A stretch of DNA of 41,394 bases from Pleurotus djamor (taxonomy: Eukaryota > Basidiomycota > Agaricomycetes > Agaricales > Pleurotaceae): NCBI GenBank assembly GCA_029747585.1, contig JAPEVF010000395.1, forward strand, positions 1 to 41,394, in the 5' to 3' direction. Under the pieces are notes generated by a model. That model was not told where the DNA came from. It worked only from the letters and a program-made list of their open reading frames with translations, and ran no database searches. The translations under genes and the position numbers were made by a program. Shown piece after piece: positions 32,709 to 41,394 of this stretch (position 1 is its first letter; every line of letters starts with the position of its first letter).

Positions 32709-34352
32709 TCAGTCATCCTCATCCTCATCCTCATCCCATTTCCCATCCACAACCTCAACAAAACGGCTAAGCTGCCTAATAACACAATCCTGAATCCAGC
32801 AACCATAGACCATGAGCTTCTTGAGAGGAATCTTGTGTTGCTTCCTCTCAGAAACAATGTCAATTAGGAGACGTTGAATCGTGTATCGTCGTTGGTAATC
32901 AATAAATTCAAGACGAAGACATTCTAACCGGGGGTAAGGTGGACGGGCTGTGGTTGGGGACTTCAAAAGCGAGCTGAGGACCCGTACATTGCAATTTGCA
33001 ATCACAAGGGTTTTTATGTGCGAAAAGGAAGCGATGAAAGGTATTCTTCCGAGATGTATGGTACTGTTGCGGTCGATGACAAGTGTTGATGCTCTGCGGA
33101 CCGTGCGTAATTCGAGGAGTTGAAGGAAAATGGGCATGTCCACCTGAACGGCCAAGGGGAAAACGCACATGATGGAATGGCTGTTCCCATCACGGCGGTC
33201 TTGATTTTCCTGAAGATATACGGCAAAATTGAAGTTATCCGTATATGTGATATTGACTAAGTGGATGGACTTTGAGGTTTCCAATATTCGGAGCATCGTT
33301 GATTGTAAGGAAGATAGATCTGTTGCTTCGGTTGCTTCGATGGGATTGGGTGCAGCATCCCCATATATCATTTCAAATGAGGTCAAGGAAGGCGCATCCA
33401 TATATTCGAGAATAGTAAGGGTGGATAGGTCGTTTGAACGGAGGGAAAGGATTTGTAGGGAAGGAAGAGAGACCAATGGGGTACCGGGGTGAACAGGTGG
33501 ACCATACAACTTGTCAATGCACACATTCTGAACACCTTTCGAAGATTGAAACAGTTCAAGGAGCCAAGGGACAGAGGGTTGCACGGAACATGGATGAGTG
33601 CATGTGATGGATAGATGAGTCAGGTGTGGCATTGAATGTGCATTTGATGGTAAAGGTCCATTAATCAGAGTCAATGAGTGGAGAGAGGGCAAGTCCGTCC
33701 AGTAGCTTCTGCGGGGTTTTCCCTTTATGCTCTCCACTCTGATCCGAAGCTCTCGCAAGTGCGGCGCAGAATTTGTGGGTGGGATCATTGAGAAGGCATG
33801 TGAAATGGCATCAAAAGTATCGAAGGTCATTGAAAGGTAATGAAGCCGGTTGCTTTGGGAAATGATCTCACGGACCAATGGCCACAGCCTTTCTGAGACT
33901 GCGCTAAGGGAGGAAAGACTGAAGGAGGAAAGCCCGAAGGTTATCTGGAGAGGCGCTGCTTTTGAAAGAGAAAGCTTCCGAGAGGCCTGCGGTCTGTCCA
34001 GGTCAATTGTAGACCAGAAGCGTGGCTCATTCATAATGAGAGCATTCCAGGAATGGCAAATGTGTAGTAGAGCGAGCCGTGTAATGAAGAAGCCGTGGCT
34101 GAACCAGTTGCCTGGGGTAGTTAATAGCAGAATGTCAATCAATACATCGACGGGCAGCTTATTCATGGCGCAATGGCTGTTTCGACGCATTTTCAAGACT
34201 TTCATGCATTCGAGGTGTCGTTTGATCTCGGCGTTGATATCTTTATCAATACGATCCTGGGCGTCGAAGTCGGTTATGATAGCCTATAAGTAGTATTTTA
34301 GCATGGAATGTACGCTGGTCTGCGAGACCGAGACGTCGTTTGTGCTCACCAT
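32709..34352 (-). CDS. F-box/leucine-rich protein, about 525 aa
   Basis: A long minus-strand frame ends at 32709. It contains an F-box (KLPVDVLIDILLL, then LALLHICHSWNALIMNEPRF plus WSTIDLDR), the part that binds Skp1 in SCF ubiquitin ligases, followed by leucine-rich segments that would recognise the substrate (for example LPSLHSLTLINGPLP and LPSLQILSLRSNDLSTL) and an acidic tail (DEDEDEDD). Upstream of the in-frame ATG at 34205 the frame stays open and encodes the usual preceding helix (IDKDINAEIKRHLECMK). A 66-nt intron (34284-34349, GTGAGC...TTATAG) connects to an ATG at 34350-34352, which I take as the start. This layout is typical of the very large agaricomycete F-box family. No defects seen. 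Confidence 0.8.
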
Positions 34353-34454
34353 GTCGTGGTCAACAGCAGAGCCTGTGTAAGATTGCACCGCCCGTGGAGC
34401 ATCACTGCCGTAGCCTGGTAAACACAAGTCGTCATCAATGCGTCATCAGACTCA

Positions 34455-34688
34455 TCATTCATGTGACTGCCGCTCCAATTTTACCGCAATTCTAAGTGCT
34501 ACTTTTGAATCATGACCAGTAGCTCCGGTACTCAGAGTAATTGGTTTACCCTCTAGCTCACCACGAAGCAACCCCAAGTTGCAGGTGAAGGGTGAGCAAC
34601 AAGATGCATGGAGAACAGCGGCCAAGATGAGAAGACGCCGAAGCACTCGCTGAAGAGAGTGCATGGTCAAACGGGGATCCTTCATCAT
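34455..34688 (-). CDS. Possible small secreted protein or 5' exon, 77 aa
   Basis: ATG at 34688. After a short basic stretch (SLQRVLRR) comes a hydrophobic run (LLILAAVLHASCC) like a signal peptide, then a short mature part with one more Cys (SPFTCNLG). It could be a small secreted protein, a 5' exon of the neighbouring F-box gene (a GTAAAA donor lies near 34484), or chance. No family recognised. Confidence 0.25.
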   Translation of the reverse strand: MMKDPRLTMHSLQRVLRRLLILAAVLHASCCSPFTCNLGLLRGELEGKPITLSTGATGHDSKVALRIAVKLERQSHE

Positions 34689-36724
34689 GACGCTGGTGGT
34701 AGCTATCCTATGCTCCGGTTGCTTGTGGAGGGGGCGACTGCAAAGGGCTTGCTATAGTGAAGGGTACAGACGAATTCTGTTCGACACTATTTATTCATCA
34801 TCCTAGGACTCCTCTCGCCTTTTTCCTCTCCTTCTTTTCCCGCCTCCCGCCTAATCCCATCACCATTCATTGCCCATCAGCGGTGGAGGCAGACAGTCCA
34901 TGTGCAAGCTCAAGGCTGAGCCGGTGAACGACGGGTTAATGATGACAATGCCAAAAAGCAGCGTCGACGAGCTGGGGGTCCTTGGTGCGACGGGAGGGAA
35001 CTTGCTTGAGACCTGGGGGTGCGGTGAGCAACATCCGCATGGAAAGATGGGAGTTCGACTCACGGACGACGTAGATTATGGAAGATGTTCATCGTCATGC
35101 TTCCCATCTTCATTGACACAAATAGCGCTTTTGGTACCTTGAGGGCTTGAGTAGGAAACCGCGTTTACAACTGATTTCGCGACTTGGATTCCAGTGCGCA
35201 AAGTCCATTGAAGATGTCCACCATCCTGACGCTGACAATACGACGAGTATCCGTCCCTCAAGCCAAGGCCTTTGAAACAGATAGGCTGGACGGATAGATG
35301 GACTCAAAGGTGAGCTATGTGTCCTGCGCGAGCATGTCCGAGCGAGGTTCCAATGTTGGATCGAGAGCGATGGCGTTGAAGAGAAAGGGTGGCACGAAGG
35401 ACTTGCAGCGGAGAGTCATTGCAAGGGATGGGAGGCGGATAAATGCGAAACAAGGTCTATGCTTAGACGGGACTCATGCAACTTCTATGGTGCGGTGCAG
35501 CGGCGGAGGAGGCGGCCGTGTAGCATTCGACGTGGAGGGGACGATTCAAATGCCAGACTGAGAGAAGGCAAACGAAACGAACGGACGGCCGGAGATGCGA
35601 CAGGGACATGCCAGAATAGCCGCTGCATCAGAGGGTGGTGGAGAGAGGGTTCGAGTCTGCGGGGAGGATGAACAACAAGAAAGAAGGAAAAAGGGGAGGA
35701 ACGCACCTTGTTGTATCCAGATTCCTTCACGCTCCTCAGTCCCTTCGTCCTTCGAATTGTCCCGACACCGCTTGATGAGACTGGCGGCTGGAAAAGGACG
35801 ACCTCATCCCGACTAAGGACGATAATGCATATCGGTGTGGACGCGTAAATGCTATCCTGTATCATTTACAGAACCATAGATACTAGCACCTTCCCTTCTT
35901 CGTCGCTGTCTGACCCAGGATGTCGGTCGGGTAAAGTCGGTTTATAAACGCCTAGCGGTGTTCACGATTGTGTCGCGCAAATGGTGACAAATTATCGGTC
36001 CCATGGGTTGTATAATCATACGACTGGAATGGGACACATGCTGAGAAAAGGACAAGAAAAGGATCTAGGCATTGGCCAAGGAAATAGACTTACAGCGAAA
36101 CCGAAACCAGGGGCGCGTAACCCGAGATAATGGAGCTGACAGGGTAGTGAGACCCGCACCACATCGAGCCTATGTTTGAGAGCGTTGTGAAAGGGTGAGG
36201 AAGATGGGATTCATGGCAGGGGCAGCTGGGGATGTTGACGACGATGATGGAGGACGAAAGTGAAGAACATGCTTGGGCGCTTACAAGCTCCTGGACCGGA
36301 TATGATACCTAGGGGCTCCTATCTCCCCTACGCCCTAAGTTACTTCCCAAGTGAACGTCCCGAGGAAGTATCAATTCGCGTGAGCTGGATACGTCACGTT
36401 TAGAAAGCCTGAACGGAGAATTGTATACGTTTCTTTCAGGTCTGTTGTGGAAGCTTGGGTCGCGAAAATGAGTTGAATATTAAGTTCTTCAAGTGAAGTG
36501 GGATGCCCTCCACCCCGGAGTGACGGAACTGGGGTACGTGATATCGAGCAAACACCCCACCCAAGTTAGCATTGTTCGTCTGTGGCTTCAGGGTCGAGTC
36601 GAACAATGGTGGTCGGAATCTAAATATGGTAAGTCAGATTGGTTGAACCACAGCTTGAGCGCTCGTTTAGCGCCAGGCCACACCTTCGTTCTCTCCCCTT
36701 CACATCATCTCAAATAACGAAGCC
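34689..36724. other. No supported gene between two F-box genes
   Basis: Both flanking F-box genes point away from this region, so it should contain their promoters. Short open frames on both strands lack motifs. I see no repeats or RNA genes. Confidence 0.5.
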
Positions 36725-38485
36725 ATGGTAATTACCTGTTCAAATTTCTTCCCAGATACTGACCTGAATCGTCTCATGCAGCCTGTAAGAATCCCTGAAA
36801 TTTCTAACCGCTCGATCGACCGCAACACCTATGACCTCAAGACTCAAAGTCGAGCTTTGAAGAGTGGTCGAAATCAAAGAAACTACATCAAGCAGCTCCC
36901 AGACGAGGTTCTTTCAATCATATTCCTGTTTAGCAGGGACGACTCCCTCCAGTCCTCCGGTGCCACCTGGAATTTGGATTGGCTGACAGTTTCAGCTGTG
37001 TGTTGGCGCTGGCGACAAATATGTCTTTCCACACCATCCTTATGGTCGTACATCGACTTGGCCAACCTCGAATGCGCACAAGCGATGATGGAAAGATCAA
37101 AGGCAGTCCCACTCAGCCTTCGAATTCTCCTCGCTTGCGATCCAGGAGATGCGAGGCGTTGGGAGCTCGCTTGCGAGGTTCTTTCCAGGACCTCACTACG
37201 GGTGATTGATATCCAGTCGCCCGATCGCGAAGAGATATTGGAACTTCTAGAGAGGCGACAATGCCGATCAATCCCACTTCTAAAATCCCTCAAGCTCGTC
37301 TTTCTGATACGAGGAGACGGGAACGACGAAGAAGATGAAGACGAACACCTCCGACGCGACTGGCCTTGGTACGACATGCCATCGCTTCGACGGCTTGAAC
37401 TCGATGGCGTACCACTACCCACAAACTTCCACCAATTTCCAAGCCTTCGAGTCCTTAAGATCAACCCTTGCAAGCTTATTTCTGTCGATGAGACTTTGGA
37501 TATCTTGCGAGACATCCCCTGCATCGAGGAACTTTCGGTCGGGTCCTTACATAGCGGCCCTTCCCAGTTATCTCAGCAATGCATTGAGACTGTCAACCTC
37601 CCGAGCCTGAAGCGGCTGGAGATCCGGGGAGACGATGCTCTCTCAGCACGCATCCTACAGTACTTCATATTCCCTCCATCCGCGTCGGTTCACCTCAAGT
37701 TTGATTCAAGTCCACTCTTCCCACCAACAATAGACTCGTTCCTCCAAATCGTGAAAGTCTGGTCTCGCATTGCGAGAAACTTGTCTGCCGGTTCAACCAC
37801 CGACGCCTCAGATCTCTCCACTCACCTATCCGTGAATGATACCAACCGAACGCTCGGAATCGTAGTATTCCAAGACCCCGAAGCGTCTGGGACAGCTACA
37901 CACCAACCGATACTCGAGTTGGAATACCCACTTCGAATGGAGATTCCTGTCCATTCCCTGATTCGAACAATATCTTCCCAAGTCACCGCTTTAACTCTGG
38001 TCAACCTCAAGAACTCAGACATCTGGGTCGACCTCCTCCACCAATTCCATAATATCCACACCTTGAAATTGATCAACTGCGACCTCTCAATCCTCGATAC
38101 TCTCAGACCACCCCCGCTTCCTCGCCACACCTTGGTCCTCCCAAAGTTAACGACCTTGATCCTTTCGAACTATGCAATGGAGAACGACGCAAACCCCGCC
38201 TTCCATACATCCCCGAGCGGAGACCTTGTCTTGCTTCTTGCTCTTTGTATAGAGCGGGTCATTGAGCATGTCAAAGTCGTTGATACAACCATGACTGCTG
38301 GAGTTTTCAATCATTTTCGCTACAACGGGGTGCGCGTTGAGTGGTTGCGTACCAAGGTAGTCTGGACGGATGGTTCAGACGCGTCCAGTGATTGGGAGGA
38401 CGACATTCGTGGCGAGTGTGCTGAGGAAGAGAGAGATAGTGATGACGATTATCATAACGATGAGTATGAGTATGAATCTTATTGA
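36725..38485 (+). CDS. F-box/leucine-rich protein, 586 aa, single exon
   Basis: An intact plus-strand frame from ATG at 36725 to the stop at 38485. An F-box occupies about residues 57-110 (QLPDEVLSIIFLF, then LTVSAVCWRWRQICLSTPSL and WSYIDL), followed by leucine-rich segments (MPSLRRLELDGVPLP, FPSLRVLKINPCKLIS, LPSLKRLEIRGDD, LPKLTTLILSNY) and a strongly acidic tail (about the last 40 residues, with EEERDSDDD). Such proteins recruit targets to SCF ubiquitin ligases; targets are unknown. An acidic insertion (EEDEDEH, about residue 202) is notable. It shares overall design with the minus-strand F-box gene at 32.7-34.4 kb, but the sequences are well diverged. Confidence 0.88.
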   Translation: MVITCSNFFPDTDLNRLMQPVRIPEISNRSIDRNTYDLKTQSRALKSGRNQRNYIKQLPDEVLSIIFLFSRDDSLQSSGATWNLDWLTVSAVCWRWRQICLSTPSLWSYIDLANLECAQAMMERSKAVPLSLRILLACDPGDARRWELACEVLSRTSLRVIDIQSPDREEILELLERRQCRSIPLLKSLKLVFLIRGDGNDEEDEDEHLRRDWPWYDMPSLRRLELDGVPLPTNFHQFPSLRVLKINPCKLISVDETLDILRDIPCIEELSVGSLHSGPSQLSQQCIETVNLPSLKRLEIRGDDALSARILQYFIFPPSASVHLKFDSSPLFPPTIDSFLQIVKVWSRIARNLSAGSTTDASDLSTHLSVNDTNRTLGIVVFQDPEASGTATHQPILELEYPLRMEIPVHSLIRTISSQVTALTLVNLKNSDIWVDLLHQFHNIHTLKLINCDLSILDTLRPPPLPRHTLVLPKLTTLILSNYAMENDANPAFHTSPSGDLVLLLALCIERVIEHVKVVDTTMTAGVFNHFRYNGVRVEWLRTKVVWTDGSDASSDWEDDIRGECAEEERDSDDDYHNDEYEYESY

Positions 38486-38990
38486 GGCCGGTGGACCCTC
38501 TCCGTCACCCGAGAGTACATCCCAGAGACTTGCTGTAATGTACCGTGTACTGTATCTTTGTTGTCCCTAACTTGTTGTAAGAACCATTGCTACATTTCGA
38601 TCTCATTTAGAGTACCTGTTCGATTCGAAATTCAAATGGCGTTACTCCTCTAACCTGTTGCACCGCTGTCTACGACCAGTCTAATGCCATACCTTTCTAT
38701 TTTCTCCGTATTGGAGGTTCCCTCGAACTAGCAACCAAATCAAACGGCCCGGCAGTTCTCTTCCTGGTTACTTCGTAGCGTTGTAGTTGTACTGGCCACT
38801 CAAGAATCCCCTCATCGTGTGCGCTAGAACAAGAGATGAATCATTTGTGTGATACAAAAAAAAACCTACACGTATGTATCTATTTCTATTCATAAAGGTA
38901 AAGGAGTCATCGTCCGTGTTGTCATGCGACAGTAGCCCGAGTCCTGAGAGGGAACGCGACAATCGAAACAGTACCTGTGTCCTAAAGGAA
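38486..38990. other. No supported gene
   Basis: Downstream of the plus-strand F-box gene; likely its 3' UTR and spacer. A short A-run is at about 38856-38864. Confidence 0.45.
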
Positions 38991-40260
38991 GAACGTTCTG
39001 GTAGTCCACGGAACCGTTAACGTCGCAGCTTCCGAACCGCGTCCTCGGCAGAGCGTCCGAGTACCATCGATTGGACGCACTTCAAGCATAGAGTACGCAT
39101 CCCAGAAGCTTCGACGAGCTCCTAGCAGCAGAACTTTTCCAGATAGACCGCGAGCTGCTACTCTACAGGCGGAAAACCATGAGCAAACATAGGTACAGAG
39201 ACAGTCAAATGGACGGAACACACCAAATCAAGGCCATGAATCCTTCGCGCTGACCTATACTCTAGACGACCGTAGCTTCTCTATGAGTACTCTGCCGTAC
39301 CAATAAGGTGCGCAGCTACTCCACGCTCTCGCTGATGCGAGACGGGCGATGAACGTAAGCATACACATGGCCTAGAGAAAAGGACAAGTCGAAAATAAGC
39401 GTTTATCAACAGAAGAAATAGAAATTAACTTACGATGTCTACTTTTTCGCAGTCTCAACATATCCTACAGCGGCGAATAGGTTAAGAAGAATTTTACTAC
39501 CCGGGATGGTGTTTGCGGAGGATATTCATGTCGAGGTAGAGCTACTTTAATTGTGCTTGCTGAAGCCCAGAAAGTGGTTTCGAAGATGTACGCTTGGGGG
39601 TTCCAGGAACTGAGTAGAGCATTTGGCAGTACGCAGAGAAGCCCGGGTGCGCATACGCTGCGGGTATACATTTCTAAACGACACAGAAAGTCAATATATA
39701 AGATGTATGACTCGAGGAGAATCGAGGAAAACTTACTGATCAACGATTTTCCACATTGGGGGCGAAACCTACAGTGGCGAATAACGCGCCAACGACTCAA
39801 AAATTCGTCCCCATGCGTGAGGAACGTATTCATGCGGTGCTGGCGCTGCTTTATCCGTTCTCAAACCCCGTCGAATCGTAGGTTCCGGAGGTGGACGGTC
39901 CGGGGGGTGGCGAGGAGGGGTACGGTGTGGATGAGACTTAAAGCAGATTCGACAGTGCCGAAATCGCGGGTACATATGTCTATCGAGTACAGAAATGTGT
40001 TTGTGAGGTTTTTGGAGCGAAATTGAAAGAGAAGAACTTACGAGATTCGATTTCCTGTGATAACGACCAAAGCAACGACCACGAATAACTCGAGGACAAT
40101 TCCAGCGATCGTCCTCGTCCTTTGGGTGTGGGTGGAGAGAGTACGAACACTCATTTTGCGAGGAAGACCGAAGGTTGGACGATGAATTTCGGAAGACCAA
40201 TGTTCCGGGGCACTGGGAGGGGGAGGGCATCGGATGACGCTTCAAGGCAGGTTGACGACG
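38991..40260 (+). pseudogene. Decayed copy R of the repeated gene
   Basis: A plus-strand frame from 38991 to about 39354 reads continuously apart from TAG near 39190 and TAA near 39303 (parts: NVLVVHGTVNVAASEPRP, GHESFALTYTLDDRSFSM). It is followed by two similar blocks at offset 304 nt (39464-39530 and 39768-39834, each with CCTACAG, GGCGAATA and ATTCATG), then a third block at about 40050-40260. These match the minus-strand copy at 31.3-32.4 kb in the same order and nearly the same spacing. An intron (TGTGAG, GTTTTT...AAAG, CAACG) at about 40009-40061 is shared with that copy. Multiple stops show loss of function. Family unknown. Confidence 0.55.
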
Positions 40261-40352
40261 CCTACAACGTAGGTACAGGTGTCTACAAAGTGATTAGGGA
40301 CGTTCAAATATAAAATCAGTTCAGGCTGACAGTTTGTTTGGTACGATTAGGC

Positions 40353-40386
40353 GCCGGGCGCTTGAGCTGACTGCCGAGCGCCCGGC
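40353..40386. repeat. GC-rich perfect 10-bp inverted repeat
   Basis: GCCGGGCGCT at 40353-40362 and its exact reverse complement at 40377-40386, with a 14-nt loop. It lies about 100 bp upstream of the SANT-like gene ATG. It could be a regulatory palindrome, an RNA hairpin in a leader, or a footprint of a mobile element. Confidence 0.65.
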
Positions 40387-40489
40387 AAGGTAGAGCACGC
40401 ACCGTCCTCATGCCAGAATGCTTAAATGACTCGCAAACGCCTTCGACGACGACACTCTCCTTCTGCTTACCTGCACACCCTCATTTACT

Positions 40490-40998
40490 ATGACTCCCAC
40501 ACCTAGATCAATCCCGGCCACTGCTCCCCTTGCTGAGGACCCCATACCAGGGCTACCGAAAATCAACTGGACTGAAGACCTCACATTCCGCCTCATCACA
40601 GAACTAGAGAAGCCCGAACACTGTCGCATACTCTTCGGAAAGCAAGAAAAGAAGGATGTGAGTATTTGGGAATATTTTTCACCATTGGTTTTGCAACTTA
40701 TTTTGATTAGAACACTGGGAAAGATACGAAGATCAAGGTATTCCGACAGATCACACAGGCCTTGTTCCCAAACACACATCCAAAGCATTTCAAGAGCATG
40801 GAGAGTCGTGTACGCAGTAAGGTCGACACGTAGGTTTTATCTCGCCTTATCAATTACTAATCTGACTACAAAGTTTAATCTAGATATTTGATCTCCCACT
40901 ACAAGGTACATGTCAAGCGGCTTCGGGCGACCGGAGATGGTATTCGCCAAGATGATGATGGTGAGACGGGGCCGCAGCAGGCAATACTGTCCAAATGA
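40490..40998 (+). CDS. Small Myb/SANT-like domain protein, three exons, 133 aa
   Basis: Exons 40490-40657, 40711-40829 and 40884-40998 join in phase through introns of 53 and 54 nt (GTGAGT...TTAG and GTAGGT...CTAG), stopping at 40996-40998. The product has a Trp-containing helix start (INWTEDLTFRLITELEK), a basic second part (VFRQITQALFPNTHPKHF, RVRSKVDTY) and an end segment (HVKRLRATGDGIRQDDDG). This order, WT-hydrophobic helix, helix with F-P-x-H, then L-x-x-TGxGI, is like a family of Myb/SANT-like proteins abundant in agaricomycetes and often near transposons; DNA binding is inferred. The family is usually longer, so this may be a short or domain-only member. The family call rests on memory of the pattern only. 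Confidence 0.6.
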
Positions 40999-41078
40999 TG
41001 TATCGTACGACTATAGCTTATAGTCCAGCGGGAGACATCAAGACTATAGCTTATAGTCGCGTGAGGTATGATGTATCG
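40995..41078. repeat. Twin hairpins inside an 11-bp direct repeat
   Basis: A 17-nt unit (GACTATAGCTTATAGTC) occurs twice, at 41009-41025 and 41042-41058. Each is a hairpin with 7-bp arms and a 3-nt loop. The pair is flanked by direct repeats of ATGATGTATCG at 40995-41005 and 41068-41078. The first flank overlaps the SANT-like gene's stop codon, so the structure would be at the start of its 3' UTR. Confidence 0.7.
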
Positions 41079-41394
41079 CGTTCCTTTTGAGGGTTTTTAG
41101 ATAAGCCTGCCATATGGAGTAGGCAAGGAGGGGGTGCAGCTTGCGATGCTTCCCTGTCGTTTTGACGTGGCGGGCATGCTTCGACTACCGATCGGTGATT
41201 CTTATGATGTTTGACAGAACAAAAGATGGAGAAACACATACTGATATACCCCATGAATCTGAATGTACTCCCACATGGGCTGCGTATGAGCTACGAGAGG
41301 TAGCCCACAGTTCTTTCGCTGCCAATGATTCGAAGCGCTTGAACATTTGTTTCAGGATACCTGGACGTACCGGTTTGGCGGCTCCTCATCGCAG
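41079..41394. other. Right edge, no supported gene
   Basis: Only a short open frame on the minus strand (41051-41254) without motifs. A gene may begin outside the window. Confidence 0.4.

Noticed and set aside
34850..35870. Several 60-126 codon frames between the two F-box genes
   Set aside because: Frames overlap on both strands, lack motifs and do not chain through plausible introns.

Overview
The window looks like nuclear DNA of a filamentous basidiomycete, most likely an agaricomycete. Genes carry many short introns (about 50-65 nt, GT...AG). The gene families fit that group: F-box/leucine-rich proteins, HET-domain proteins, DUF6534 multi-pass membrane proteins, a fungal ATG13 and a small Myb/SANT-like protein. 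There are no bacterial features, tRNAs, rRNAs or CRISPR arrays that I can see. Protein calls come from reading translations and motifs by eye; no search was run.

Left edge (1-246): a segment with a complete hammerhead ribozyme fold (100-175), followed 59 nt later by two telomere-type CCCTAA units (235-246). This is what the 3' end of an endonuclease-deficient Penelope-like element attached to a chromosome end should look like, so the left side of the window may be subtelomeric. From 1.8 to 7 kb there is a frameshifted F-box gene and poorly resolved minus-strand coding exons.

Middle (8-27.5 kb): a dispersed family of HET-domain (heterokaryon incompatibility) genes. HET1 at 8.0-9.5 kb has an open HET domain and C terminus, HET2 at 19.0-20.5 kb has one +1 homopolymer shift, a C-terminal scrap lies at 20.8-21.2 kb, and HET3 at 25.9-27.4 kb (opposite strand) is clearly a pseudogene. 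Between them lie a possible intron-rich gene (10.2-11.8 kb), ATG13 (12.0-15.4 kb, four exons, about 1097 aa), a many-exon DUF6534 membrane protein gene convergent with it (16.0-18.1 kb), and a large disordered proline/serine/arginine-rich protein (21.5-24.2 kb).

Right (28-41 kb): decayed copies of an unidentified intron-containing gene. One colinear pair lies in inverted orientation (about 31.3-32.4 kb on minus, 39.0-40.3 kb on plus) and brackets two intact F-box/LRR-like genes (32.7-34.4 kb minus, 36.7-38.5 kb plus). A further copy lies at 29.6-30.1 kb. The window ends with a three-exon SANT-like small protein gene flanked by strong hairpins.

Functionally the genes do not form a pathway. 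ATG13 (autophagy initiation) is a housekeeping gene among expanding and decaying self-recognition (HET), substrate-recognition (F-box) and membrane-protein families, typical of fast-evolving fungal regions. Five single ambiguous bases (N) occur, four of them beside homopolymers. Three break reading frames that are restored if the N is ignored, which suggests assembly artefacts.
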